Source: Agriotes lineatus (Eukaryota; Arthropoda; Insecta; Coleoptera; Elateridae). Taken from it: 64,000 nt of DNA. The notes under the pieces are model-generated. The model was given only the letters and a program-made list of their open reading frames with translations, was not told the DNA's origin and ran no database searches. Positions 53,184-64,000 of the stretch are shown here, piece by piece. The translations under genes were made by a program, and so were the position numbers. Each line of letters begins with the position of its first letter. Position 1 is the stretch's first letter. Location: the NCBI GenBank assembly GCA_940337035.1, contig CALNHX010002969.1, positions 1-64,000 on the forward strand. Direction: 5' to 3'.

Positions 53184-54508
53184 ATGTTACATATTTCTGG
53201 GAAAAAATATTTGAAGTCTGAGGCCGTACCGTCTCAAAAGATCCCAGTAAGGATGTTTGAAAGAACCAAAACAAATGAGATTTTAAATAACTGTAGATTA
53301 CAACGCCGCATAAAAAGAAATGTGTTTGCTGAGGTAGGTTTTGCTTTAGTGTTTCAGAGTATGTTCTGTTGTAATAAAAACAGCAACTTTTTTAAACGTA
53401 CCCCTTTTTTCAGACGAATAAAATTAATGAAAGTGCGCAGTTACCATCTACAGCAGATAAATCGGTTCAAGAGCTGGAAATGATGGAATGTTCTACAAGT
53501 GTGACAAACGAAAGAGGTGCAGAGGATTACGATGCAGCAAGTGCTTTTTTATCACAGATTAATGCACCGGCACAAAATACAAAAGTCACGGTTGGTGTTC
53601 AAGTTCATACCGCCGATTTGTTAACTGTGTGTGACTTACTAGACACAGAGGTAAAATTGAATACTATAACAGGTCTACACAGTTATAAACTATTGGACTT
53701 CCTTGAAGAATCCGTTTCGAAATTAAAAATTGATACGCGAGTGCACAGACTTTCAATAAGAAGTAGAATAATCATGTGTTTTATTAAATTAAAGCAGGCT
53801 TTGTCATACGCAGCAATTTTAATTTTATTTGGCAATATAACTTCGCAGACATGTAAGACAATTGTGTTTAAAATGTTATTAGTATTAGCACACATTTTAA
53901 AACCCTTTATCGAGTTTCCATCAAGAAGTGACATACAAAATTATCTGTCAAAATGTTTTGAGCAATTTAAGAATGTGCGAACCGTGCTCGATTGCACTGA
54001 AATTCCCATACAAAGTCCAAAGTGTATATGTTGTAGAATACGATTCTATTCCCATTATAAAGGAACAACAACTGTGAAATTCATGACTGGTGTGAGTCCA
54101 GCTGGGAACATAACATATGTTAGCTCTGCGTATGGCAGACGTGCTTCCGATAAATCGATTTTTGAACAAAGTGAACTAATACGCTTATTAGAAGCAAATG
54201 AAGATGCCCTTATGGTTGACAAAGGGTTCTTAATAGACAATGTATGTACAAGTCATGGCATAAGATTAATTAGACCATCCTTTCTTAGAAACAAAGAGCA
54301 ATTTAGTAAAGAGGAATCGATTTTAAATTCAAAAATTTCTAAAGCTCGTGTACATATTGAACGGTCCAACCAACGAATTAAAATCTTTAAAATATTAAGT
54401 AATCGTTTACCTTGGACTATGATTACAAGAGTAAATGAAATTTTTGTTGTTATTTGTGCTGTAGTAAATTTATCTGCTTCTATATTATCTGCTGATAGAT
54501 TTTTATAA
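53184..54508 (+). CDS. ISL2EU-like (THAP-DDE) transposase, N-terminus missing
   Basis: Exon 1 (53184-53333) holds LHISGKKYLKSEAVPSQKIP, the usual end of a THAP domain. A GTAGGT...TTTCAG intron of about 80 bp follows, and the long exon carries on in frame to 54508. The DDE triad is visible: VRTVLDCTEIPIQSP (about 53977), ALMVDKGFLID (about 54208) and ARVHIERSNQRIKIFK (about 54346). YSHYKGTTTVKFMTGVSPAG lies between. The DDE part is intact. The THAP Cys/His part is missing upstream. A DDE gene with a convergent YqaJ gene is the make-up of ISL2EU transposons. Confidence 0.75.
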
Positions 54509-54578
54509 TATGTACTTTTAGGAAACCTTTTTTTAAAAAATAAAACAAAGTTTTGAAGTAATTTTTTTATAAAAAAAA

Positions 54579-55153
54579 TTATTTTAACTCATGTGGCTTT
54601 TTATTTTCACAAACAACATGTATCATATTGTTAAAATAATTATATTTAAGTATTTTAAACATGTCGTATGCAAATGTTGGACAATAGTCGACAGCTACGT
54701 CGACCAGACTCCTATCATATGTAGCATATATAATAAAGTGACATTTTTCAATATTTAATAATCCCATGCCAAATTGAATCTGGCCATAATAGGCGTGTTT
54801 TTTCTTCAGCCTGATTTCCCCTTTCTGTTTTGTAATAAAATTACATGAATCCAGCAATTCCAGTGCGGTTACTTCTTTTCCTGAGAAAATACAGAATGTT
54901 ATGTTTCAAAGCAATGTAGTGTATCGTGTAATAATCATACCTTTAAAGGGACATTTAATTTCAAGAAGTTCATTTGGCTCGCCGTCTTCATTCAAGATGA
55001 TCCCATCAGGAGAGTATCCAAGCCAGCGATTTGCTTTGCTTATAATAAATTCTGTTTGTACTACGGTTTTCCCTGTAATTTCTGTAAAGTAGGAACGAGC
55101 TTCGTTTTCATATGCCACACCGTATTCAACAAATTTATTCGTAATGATTTGGG
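54579..55153 (-). pseudogene. YqaJ-type nuclease gene of the ISL2EU-like element, cut by a hAT
   Basis: The minus strand reads EYGVAYENEARSYFTEITGK, then NRWLGYSPDGII and LEIKCPFKG, the YqaJ/lambda-exonuclease-like active-site blocks (E, D and ExK). A 60-nt GT-AG intron (54881-54940) separates this from the last exon, which has KKKHAYYGQIQFGMGLLNIE and ends at 54579. The 5' part is missing because a hAT element starts at 55154. The gene converges on the transposase gene. Confidence 0.8.
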
Positions 55154-55941
55154 CAGTGGCGGTGCAAGAGCATCTTGGGCCCCTAAGCAAATATAAAAAT
55201 GGCCCCCCTTGTATATTTATAATTATAGTATACAAAGTAAACGTTTAACAAAAAATAAAATAACATCCTGTTATAACCAACAGAAAGAGAGTAGTAAATG
55301 CCTAACATTTAACACATTTTATAACTAACATATCTAACAAAATATCAATTAAAAATATAAAACTAAATAAAATCTTCAAGTTGGTGTAGGCACAAATACA
55401 AAGAAAAGTGATGGATAAATATCTACTTATGTAACACTAGTAAAATAAAATAGTAATAGGGTAAAATCATAAAAACCCACGTTAAAATAAGTAACAAATA
55501 CTTGGTATTTATTTGTATCATTAATATCTGTAAAACGCCGTAAAAGTAAATTGATCAGAAATAAAAAATGTATCTTTCTGGCCTTATTGACAGAAAATTG
55601 TTCCACAAGATTTTTATGTCCATCGTAGACGATGCTTTTTGCTCAATTGGCAAAACCGAAAGGTTATTTAGCTTATCTTGGCTAGTAGAATTTCTTAAAT
55701 AATGTTTTGTTATTTAACTCTCTAACGGCTGGTATTATCAACCTCATTTAACTGGAGTTTTAGTTAAAGGAAGTTTAAGTTTAACGTCCCTTTATATATC
55801 AGATGCGTATTATGAACAACATTTAAATCGCATTTAAGTAACTATCCTTTAAGCGTAAGTTGGCAACAGATTTGGACTTGGTTAATGCACACCTAATTTC
55901 AGTTTGGTGAACATAACCGCACTTACAGTTACTTGTTTACG

Positions 55942-58368
55942 ATGGCGAAACGTGCAAGATCTAAAAAATTTTCCGACGACGAATCTCTACATTTGTTGGC
56001 AGTGTTAGAGCCTTTGAATATAAAACCTCAGGAAGGAGCGTTGTGAACTTGTAGCATATGATTGAACTACGACGGAAGTCGCCATCTGCAAAACCCATAT
56101 ATGACTCATTATTGTGAGTTTCGCGTAGTTGCGCCAGTTTCACTGTAAAAAACTTGTGGTAAAAAATGGTTAGTTGTGCTTCTTGTGGGTGTTCTCAAAC
56201 ACCTACAACTACAAATAAAGGAATAACGTTCCATCAGTAAGTAATAATTACATTTAATCAGTACAATGTAAACAATGTACATAACCTAACAAACTTTCAC
56301 CAGTGGCGTGGTATGTTTGAAAAAGAGTGAACGACAGAACAATGTTATTGAAATGCGGTTAGAAATGTTATTAGAATCATTTTTGTTTAGAAAAATAAAT
56401 CTCAGTTCTAATCTTTGAATATAAAACCTCATTCAAAGGTTCTAATATTTATCAGTATAGTAATTTAATAACAAGTAACGTAAAGTTTTTGTAATGTTTA
56501 TTCCAGTTTTCCGAAAGACCCAAAGCGAAAGCATTTATGGAGTAAAGCATAAACAAACCAGAATGGACTCCGAAAATTTCGAGTGTGTTATGTTCTCAAC
56601 ATTTTGCTGATGACTGCTTAGATCGAACATCCAGCATAATATGGGAAAAAAAATTATTTTAGATTTTTCAAAAAAACTTTTTAGGTCAATAGTTTGTGCG
56701 TGTCTAAAAACCTATTTAGTCCCTTCATATGTACCAAGGAGTTTTACTTATTTAGAAAATGAAGTTTTTCGAAATTGTCAAAATCCAAAAAGTGCTATTT
56801 TTCGGAAATTAAGTAAGATTTCAATGAGATTTTTTCAAGTGTGTTATAAATGAACAATCTTAAAGCCAGCAAACACCTAATTTTTTTAACTTTAGCTACA
56901 AATTATTTTTTAAATTTTTTAAATATTTTTCAGAATTTTACATATCAAGACTTAATATTAAAATTAATTTTTTTTATGTGAATACTTTAAAGATATAGAA
57001 TTGGAAAAAATAATACAAAATGTTAATTACTTCTTTAGAATTTTTTATTATTTACCGAAAAGTAGTATGTTTACATAATTTTTACGTTTTTTATGCAAGG
57101 CGCTTTTTAGGAGAAATATTTTTCACTGCTAATTAATATCTATTTAATTGGCTTCTAGAAACTCTAATCTAGCCCTGTTAATGAATTATTGTTACAAAAA
57201 TCCTGTAAATGTTCTTTTACAGTTTGTTATCTACATGAGGATATTTTTTAGAACATGTAATTGAGCGTATATTATATCTCTGAAAGTAACGCAAGAATTA
57301 AAATGATTATGCGCAGTTTTACATTGCCAAAAATTCCCGGACCAAGTGAAAGAATTACTAATTTTCCCTGACTTGACCTGGTTTTCCTTGTTTTCTAGGT
57401 CGCTGGGAACCCTGTATCCCTTTGTCTCGTGACGCCACTGGTCAATGTCAACCGGAAACACCTATCCGCCATATTGAAGACCCAACTTATTGTTGTTCCC
57501 TATTTTTATACGAAACGCTCCTTCCTGAGGTTTTATATTCAAAGGTTAGAGCCGTACAAAAATATTTTAGAAAATAAAAAAACAAATGCCATAACCACAC
57601 AAGAAAAGGTAATGATAGTTGTTATATTATTTTAACTTTGCTTATGACTTGATTTTTGGTAGAACACAGCATGGACTAAAATAACTACACAATTCAATGC
57701 AGATCGGCCTTTAAGCAGCAGAAGTACGGATCAGCTGAGTTCTAAATATGAAAAACAAAGCCCGGAAGTATGCTGCAGCAAATAAGCAGTGTCTGTATAA
57801 GACAGGGGTTGGACCGCCAACGCAAATAATTGATGTAGTGCTAGAAAAGATTCTAGAAATTATTAATAAGAAAAGTGTAGACGGAGAAGAGAACATTTAT
57901 GATGGTAATGCTGCAGAACCCATTAACGAATCCATTAACAACATGGAATTTGTGTTTGCTTCCGAACCCACTACATCTTGTACTGATTCGCATCCTATCG
58001 TATGGGAGGATATTCAACCAGATGAATGCCTTCCAACGATCAACGAACAGGTGACGGTTCAAGAAGTTCTACAAACGCAGCCAATTTTATTACCGCGCAA
58101 GGAGCCAGCAAAGAAGTTCTTACCAAGAAAGCGTAAGCGAGAACCTGAGATGGAACAAATTGCTCAAGCAAAGCTGAATATGTACGAGAAAAAATCCCAG
58201 CTAATTCAACTGGAATGCAATAAAAAAGAAATTGAAATCGAGTATAAACGTTTACAAGTAGAACTTCTACAACTAGAAGTAATCAAAAAAAGGGACAGCA
58301 TGGCGGTGCGATTAGCTTTGTTAAACGAGGAGTTGGAGGCGAAGCGACTCCAGAATAAATTAAATTAA
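55942..58368 (+). CDS. Harbinger Myb/SANT-like protein, split by a P-like element
   Basis: The ATG at 55942 opens MAKRARSKKFSDDESLHLLA followed by VLE, the first Myb helix. The P-like element follows at 56011. The frame resumes at 57552 with PYKNILENKKTNAITTQEK, a GTAATG donor at 57609, and after a short intron NTAWTKITTQFNADRPLSSR (exon 57663-58368). The KTGVGPP motif and a C-terminal coiled coil (KLNMYEKKSQLIQLECNKKE) complete a zeste-like, Harbinger-type Myb protein. These proteins help the transposase enter the nucleus and bind ends. Coding sequence outside the insertion is open. Confidence 0.8.
56011..57545 (+). mobile_element. P-like element with 30-bp perfect inverted repeats
   Basis: CCTTTGAATATAAAACCTC…GGAGCG (56011-56040) is mirrored exactly at 57516-57545. 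TTAGAG is repeated outside both ends (56005-56010 and 57546-57551); counting two terminal bases as target gives TTAGAGCC, the 8-bp size of P elements. It carries a THAP first exon pair but no catalytic part. An extra terminal-like copy TTTGAATATAAAACCTCA lies at about 56415. P-superfamily assignment is by THAP plus inverted repeats and is tentative. Confidence 0.65.
56166..56640 (+). pseudogene. THAP-domain exons of the P-like element
   Basis: Exon 1 opens MVSCASCGCSQTPTTTNKGI then TFHQ and ends at GTAAGT (56240). After an intron ending TTCCAG (56507), exon 2 reads FPKDPKRKHLWSKA; one frame change later it gives EWTPKISSVLCSQHFADD. That is a full C2CH THAP finger (C-x2-C…W…P…C-x2-H-F). It stops after about 56640, where the rest of a transposase should follow. 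Confidence 0.7.
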
Positions 58369-58755
58369 AAAAAACTTGAAATGTAACTTTATTCTTAAAT
58401 AAACATAATAGGTTTAATTTGTTAATGTTTTATTTTGCATGTACTGTAATGTACATAAGTTATCTAGACTAATAAGGTGCTGAAGTAATTGTAAATTAAC
58501 CTATGACGAGTGCTGTTATTATCATAAATTTCTTCAATGTTATATATTTCTGCTGCTTCATTGATTACGTCCTCGTCTACAGGTAATGGTTCATTCATTT
58601 CAATACAAATATTGTGCAGTACAGCTGTTGCAACTATAAATGACTTTTGCTAAATTATTTGAAACTCGCATACCCAACGACAAAATAGGAAAACGTCTTT
58701 TCCAGACTCCATACTGTCTCTCTACTGTGTTTCTTGTTTTTATATGGCAATCATT

Positions 58756-61700
58756 ATATAATAATAATAATAATAATTTTATTGCTTAAAAGAATACATA
58801 ATTGCTTAAAAATAATGTAACAAAATTAAATCATGAAAAAAACATAAGATTAAGATGAATCAATACATTAAAAACTAACTACATTTCACCAAAACAAAAA
58901 CTCTTTTGGAACTAATAAATAAAAAAGTGTTCTATTTCCCTGAGTTGAAGTATATAATAAAACCATAAATAAATAAATGTTGAGTCTATATCAGATGTTA
59001 GTGTGACATTGTTATATTAAATTTGAATTAACTTTTTTTTTAAATAAATAAACCGTTCTACATAGCCCCAAGCTGTGCGTAGAATCGGTGTTTTGTAATT
59101 TACCGTGAATATTATTGGCTATATCAAGTGCAAGTCCTATGTACACTTACTATTTTATAAATTTAATATAATTAAAGTTAAGCAAACAACATGAAATGAA
59201 ATGCAAACAAAAAACACTCATACGCATGACCCATATCTACTCTAGTTACATAAAAATAAATCTCTACTGAATTCTCCTAAGCAGATGTTCTGATATTTCA
59301 GGGTGGTTTATGAAATAGTTTTTCAATGTTTTTGTAAACATATAAGGTCTACTTTGTTTTACTTTGCTTGGAATGTTATTATAAATGTTATAAATGTTAG
59401 GCGCCAAGTAGCTAAAAGATCTCTGCGAATATGTTTTGTAAAAGAATGGAACTTTATAAATTTCCTGTTTTGATCGCGAACTGTATTTTTGAAATTGAAA
59501 AAATTTACTCTTGAAAAAAAATATTTTACACACTGTGCTGCAATATAAATTTTTTAAATTTAATATATGTAGGTCTATAAAAAGGGGCGCTGTGTGTGTC
59601 AGTGGCGATACCCTCGCTACACATCTAATGAAAGATTTTTGAATTACAGTCAGCGGATTGAGAGTTGTGTTGTAAATTCCCCCCCAGATAGAAATCCCAT
59701 AATTCAGCAAAGGCTCAACTAGAGCTAGTTACATCATCCGCAAGATATATTTCGGAAATACATTTCTAACAAAATAAAATCTATACCTAATAAATTGCAA
59801 TCTTTGCAAGAGTGCACTAACATGGTGTTTCCAAGACAAATTTTCTTCTAGTATGATTCCTAAATATTTAATTTTATTTGTTTGTTCTATTTCTGGGCAA
59901 GTACAGTTTTGTTCACAAATTATAGATGAATGGAATTTAGGATTTTGAGGGAATACTTTCTTATGCTTTAGATATAAATTTATATATTTTGTTTTATTAA
60001 TGTTAATAGACATTCTGTTATAACTAAACCATTTATGCAATATGCTTAAGTCATGTACCATGTCACTGTAATTTGTATTATTATCTCGGTTAGCATACAC
60101 TAGTGCAGTATCGTCCGCAAATGTAAAAATTTTCCCCTTAAATGGGCCTGAGCAAAGATTATTTATCGCAACAAGAAATAAAATAGGACCCAAGACAGAG
60201 CCCTGGGGAACACCACGAGAGATCGCCTTAAAATTGCTGTACGAGATTCCTACTTTTGTACATTGTTCACGGCCTGTTAAGAATGAATTGAGCCACCTAT
60301 GTATATTGCCTCTAATGCCCGCAGAGTATAGTTTTTCCATAAGTATATCAAATGACACAGTGTCAAATGCTTTCCTTATATCCAGAAAAAGGCCTGTTAC
60401 ATTATTTCCTCGGTCAATAGATTCTATAACTAAATTTGTAAATTTAATGAGAGCCAACTCCGTACCTCTGTTTTGCAGAAACCCATATTGATTTTCAGAA
60501 AAATAATTTTGTTTGTCCCAGAATTTTTTTTTTTTAATGTTTATCTAACAGCAATCAGAATAATACATTCTATGAGCTATTGTGCTGGATGGAGGAACAA
60601 TTGAATATATATCCCTCAAAGGGCCTGGTGGGTCATCCCCAATGGGAGGGCCTCGTCTTCACTTCAGGTCAAGTCTGCTGGCCATTTTCTTTTGAGTCTT
60701 CTGTTGGGTCTGTCTTGCACAAGTGGTTGTAATGTGGTATTGTTATGGTTTTCAAGGTTCTGTTGGTGTTTCTGGCTTCGTTGTTGAATTCTTTTTTTAT
60801 CTGTTGGGATATGGAGATCTTGATGGAGCATGTGATTGGAGATGTACCATGGTGCATCGGTTATGGCCCTGAGAATCTTTGACTGTGCTCGTTGAATTAT
60901 TTTTATGTTTGTATTGCTAGCACAGCCCCACAGCTCGATGCCATAGGTCCATATTGGAACAATTATTGTTTTATAGATTAGTAGAATTTTAATAGTCTTT
61001 TACACATGACCTTTTCAAAGACTTTTGAAATTATTGATAGCAAAGCCACCGGTCTATAATTTCCGCAAACGCTCGCTTTTCCACCCTTGAAGATTGGAGA
61101 TACTACTGCTTTCTTTAACTTACTAGGAAAAATACCGTTGATTACAGACATATTAAATAGGTATGTCAGAACTCCCGTAAATGTGTCAGTATTTTCCCTT
61201 AGAGTTTTACAGTCAATACCATCCAATCCACAACTTTTGTTCATTTGAAGGGATTGGATTTCCGACTTGACTTCGGCCTCTTGAAGTGGTATCCATGCAA
61301 ATGTGCACAAAGAATTTTTAAGGGGGAACGGTTGAACATTTTGATATTCGTCGTTGTCTAATGACACATTCGAAACAGTGGAAAAATAATTGTTCATGGT
61401 TTCGGCAATTTTTGCACTGTCAGTTACTTCCAATCCGTCTCCCCTATTACCCTTTCCATGCTGTTTTTGTTTGATTTTATGTTGGTCACTTCATTTATAG
61501 TTTCCCATTGTTTTTTCATATTCAGTCTATTTTCTCGAAACTTTCTTTCGTAGTAATTACTTTTAGTAATTGCTAGAAGGTCACTCAATTTCTTACGATA
61601 ATTTAAATACCTATTTTTCAATCTGGTGTTGAATGGTTGATTTTTCAACAATTTGTGCATTTTATTTCTTGTTCTTATGGATTTAATGAGGCCCGTAGTA

Positions 61701-62614
61701 ATCCAAGGTTTGAGCTTCTTGTATTTAGATATTTGTGTTTCATATGTACAGGATTTCAGAATTTTTTGTAGAATCGATAAGAAGTCATCAAAAGCTAGTT
61801 CCACATTAGATTTTTCGTAAACTGATTGGAAAATATCACATGTAAGTAGACTGTTCAATTTTTGTCGATCAATAACCCTGGCATTAACGAAAAAGGCGTT
61901 TCTTTTGCAATCGAGTCGAAGTAAAGTGGAAACAAGATAATGGTCAGTTATGTCTGCTTTAATTATAGCAGACCCAAGAACTTCTTTAGTTTTTGATTTA
62001 AAAAATAGATGATCTATGCAGGTGCCCATATTCGTATTAAAGTTGGGTCTAGTGACAGAATTTATCAATGATTTAAAACCAAATTCTGAAAGTAAATTTA
62101 AGTAATTTTGTGTGTCTGCATTATCGTCAAGTAAATCAATATTCAAGTCCCCGCCCAATAAAGTGTTTTCAGTATGTATTAAATTTAGTATAGTATGTAA
62201 GTATTCTAAAAACGTAGGTACCGAAAAGTCATGTGATCTGTAGATTCCAACGACGTTGAGTGTATCAGAACCACAAGAACACTTCACAAGACAACTCTCA
62301 GCCGCTTGATGTGCGGGCACGGTTAACATTTCAGCTTCTATTGTATCTTTTACGTAAATTGCTATACCTCCTGATCTATTAGCTACCCTGCAATTGAAAA
62401 AAGCATTGTAATTTTTAATTTGGTAAAGATGAGATTCTGGCTCGTATATCCAAATTTCCGAGAATATTAGAACATCTGGTTTAGTTTCCAAAAAGTTCAA
62501 GTAAATAATAAATTCCGAAAAATTTTTCCTGGGACTTCTAATATTAATAGATAAGCATAGTAAATTTTGATCGCCACCACTATAAAAGGAAAAAATATTT
62601 TTTGATTTGTACGG
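58756..62614 (-). pseudogene. LINE D (endonuclease + RT) inserted in the Harbinger transposase gene
   Basis: Minus strand. Endonuclease: LCLSINIRSPRKNFSEFIIY, VLIFSEIWIYEPES, RSGGIAIYV, LLGGDLNIDLL and ITDHYLVSTL (62560-61900). RT: KAVVSPIFKGGKASVCGNYR (about 61080), GLFLDIRKAFDTVSFDIL, RGVPQGSVLGPILFLVAINN and catalytic FADDTALVY (about 60110). The C-terminal block NYGISIWGGIYN starts at about 59705 and ends at 59264. The 3' tail is an (ATT)n run at 58760-58776. Target copy AATGAT (complement of 58750-58755 and 62615-62620). About 3.4 kb without the Jockey piece; two frame breaks. Confidence 0.85.
60528..60982 (-). pseudogene. Jockey-type LINE 3' fragment inside LINE D, TSD AAAATTCT
   Basis: The minus frame reads IVPIWTYGIELWGCASNTNI followed by KIIQRAQSKILRAITDAPWY, the end of a Jockey-clade ORF2. 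It then changes frame and ends in a 3' UTR and poly(A). AGAATTTT on the plus strand repeats at 60983-60990 and 60520-60527. It interrupts the RT of LINE D; removal with one target copy restores the FWDKQNYFSENQYGF stretch. Confidence 0.8.
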
Positions 62615-64000
62615 ATCATTTATGTAGTTCCTGAGCTGCATCATTTGCGTGAAGTAACGGTGTAAGTAGGTAATCATTATTTCTGTACCCACTATCCCCA
62701 AGGAGATAACAATCTTTATATACCTGGGTATCAAATTTTGTTTTTAAACTGCAATTATTAAAAATTGTGGTCATGACAGGAACCTGGCCACCTTGCCACA
62801 ATGTTGTTTCTTTTTAACGTATGATCACAAATAGTTTGAACGTTGTACGAAAAGTAGCCTTTTCTATTACTATAAATTTCAGCATCGTCGTTACCTGTAT
62901 AAGATCGTTTAAATGTAAAAAGACATTTATAAGATTATACAAAACTATATTTACCTGGAGATTGAATTTTTATATGTGTACAATCAATTGTTCCAATTAC
63001 TTTAGGAAATCTAGCTATTTGATAAAATCCAGCTTGTGCTTCTTTTATTTGTTCTTCGGTTTCAGGCATTCTTATATACCGGCAGTGGAGTCTTGCAATT
63101 GCTTCGGAAGCTCTTTTTACTGTTTGACTAGCCGTTGCTTTTGTAACACCAACAAAATCTCCTATTGTAATGAGCATTCCTCTAGTAGCAAAAAATCTTA
63201 ATGTTAACAACAGTTGACACATTGGAGAGAGACACTGATTACGTGCTGACGTAAACTTTATATCTTCCTCGATTTGTTCTAAAACTGCTTGGCAGTTTCT
63301 TTGGTCAAACGCAACCTATTAAAAAAATCCTCCTCCGACAATTCGTTAAAATAGTTTGGCCGTCTTTTAATAATTTTTGGTTGTCTTCTCCTACCTGAAA
63401 ATGAAGTAGGAAATATTTTACTTGAATTATTATACCATGCATTTGCAGAACTTACGTATATAATTGAATAATTCTTCATCAGACGATTCAGAAGAAAAAC
63501 TGGATGAAGTTGAATCCATTGCACGAAAATGAGCAGATACACGAATTTTAGAGGTTATGTTTACTCTATTAAATGACCTTTAAAAGCTATAAAGGCGGTA
63601 AATTCCACATTTAAGTTAAATCTACATTTAAGGGTTATCTGTCACTTAAAATGGTTGGTAATACGGTAATGTTTGTTTAAATCTCCTTTAAGCTTAAATC
63701 TAAATTTAAAAATGTTGATAATACCAGCCGTAAATGATCTTTCTATTGTGGTTAATGTTACAGGTAGAGTTAAGAATAAAACCAATGCAATAATACCTGA
63801 CCTCGTCAAAATTGCTTTTGAGAACACTATATTTTTGTAGGAATAAACTTGTCAAATCTGGAACACTCGTGCTATCATTTAAATCCTCTTTTAGTAAAGA
63901 GATATCATTCACAAACTGAATGGAGAGATTATTATTGAGGACATCAGAATACTTTTTCTGAAGCAAATCATATCGGACCTGTTCAGCTTCTTGCATTCTT

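Larger units (their letters stand above)
58464..63519 (-). pseudogene. Harbinger DDE transposase (HARBI1-like), split by a LINE
   Basis: Exon 1 (63519-63456) opens MDSTSSSFSSESSDEELFNY. Exon 2 (63394-62955) has NYFNELSEEDFFNRLRLTKE, one frame change near 63285, an HTH (TIGDFVGVTKATASQTVKRA) and the first Asp in VIGTIDCTHIKIQSPG. Exon 3 (from 62894) has IVARWPGSCHDHN-type sequence and the second Asp in LLGDSGYRNNDYLLTPLL. The LINE at 58756-62614 then interrupts it. The catalytic Glu follows in CHIKTRNTVERQYGVWKRRF (about 58690-58750), then VATAVLHNICIEMNEPLPVD after another frame change, with the stop at 58464. All three catalytic residues remain. Confidence 0.85.
55726..63730. mobile_element. 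PIF/Harbinger transposon, TSD TAA
   Basis: The ends are CGGCTGGTATTATCAAC at 55726 and GTTGATAATACCAGCCG ending at 63730. Both are flanked by TAA (55723-55725 and 63731-63733), the 3-bp target of this superfamily. Inside are the two standard genes: a Myb-like protein (+) and a DDE transposase (-), convergent. Without the P-like element (1.5 kb) and the LINE (3.9 kb) the element is about 2.6 kb. Confidence 0.92.
55154..64000 (-). mobile_element. hAT transposon, host of the Harbinger, running off the window
   Basis: One end is CAGTGGCGGTGCAAGAGCAT at 55154, a typical hAT terminus; GATTTGGG (55146-55153) would be its 8-bp target copy. The transposase reads on the minus strand from beyond 64000. 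It is split after ERSF by the Harbinger at 55726-63730, and its last part ends at 55555. Positions 55155-55554 are its non-coding 3' region. The other end is outside the window. Confidence 0.75.
55555..64000 (-). pseudogene. hAT transposase C-terminus in two pieces (64000-63734 and 55722-55555)
   Basis: The upstream piece has QEAEQVRYDLLQKKYSDVLN, then in a shifted frame LTRSGIIALVLFLTLPVTLT and TIERSF, the start of the dimerisation block. The downstream piece, beyond the 8-kb Harbinger, reads YLRNSTSQDKLNNLSVLPIE and WNNFLSIRPER, the end of the same block. The join lies at the TAA target of the Harbinger. Frame changes near both sides mean it was already decaying. Confidence 0.75.

Noticed and set aside
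1..64000. CRISPR arrays or bacterial operons
   Set aside because: No regularly spaced repeats of the right size; introns, SINEs and animal transposons show a eukaryotic sequence.

Overview
The window looks like one stretch of an AT-rich, transposon-filled arthropod genome, very likely an insect and possibly a beetle; the species cannot be read from the sequence. The evidence is the mix of elements: Polinton, Helitron, hAT, PIF/Harbinger, ISL2EU-like, P-like, mariner and pogo-like DNA elements, many non-LTR retrotransposons, tRNA-derived SINEs, short GT-AG introns, and TATA plus TCAGT core promoters. I see no convincing single-copy host gene, rRNA gene, functional tRNA gene or CRISPR array.

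Layout. Positions 1-12248 are a graveyard of hAT, Penelope-like and mariner relics, SINEs, LINE 3' ends and several inverted-repeat elements. A recurring type is the TA-flanked CAGGG...CCCTG element. One of these (9866-10619) splits a reverse-transcriptase gene exactly at a TA. Another (11666-12248) ends where the main element begins.

Positions 12249-33776 are a complete 21.5 kb Polinton/Maverick, a virus-like self-synthesising transposon. It has AG...CT ends, roughly 0.9-1.2 kb terminal inverted repeats and a perfect 6-bp target duplication, ACCCTG. Gene order is: protein-primed DNA polymerase B (+); a small zinc-motif protein, the double-jelly-roll major capsid protein, a 37-aa ORF, the minor capsid protein, the adenain-like protease and a PLA2-domain protein (all -); then the packaging ATPase, a DUF8207-like protein, a coiled-coil MPxDxFGR protein and the integrase (all +). 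Last comes a cargo cassette on the minus strand: a BIR (IAP-like) protein, two unknown proteins and a membrane glycoprotein, with ATGA stop/start overlaps at two of the three junctions. Several core genes carry single frameshifts or stops, so this copy is either freshly decayed or contains homopolymer errors. The cargo cassette is fully open.

The Polinton's left inverted repeat is itself broken by a 4.7 kb Helitron-like element (13379-18064). That element carries an intron-containing THAP exon joined to a LINE ORF1/ORF2 fragment, plus a hAT MITE with a SINE inside it.

Positions 33777-53180 hold flanking repeats, a nearly full-length Jockey-type LINE, a second LINE with a third LINE inserted in it, and a fossil Polinton integrase end. 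Positions 53184-64000 form a nested stack. An ISL2EU-like transposon (transposase plus YqaJ nuclease) is broken by a hAT, which is broken by a full-length PIF/Harbinger (TSD TAA). The Harbinger's Myb gene is split by a P-like element with a THAP exon, and its transposase gene is split by a LINE that contains a Jockey fragment.
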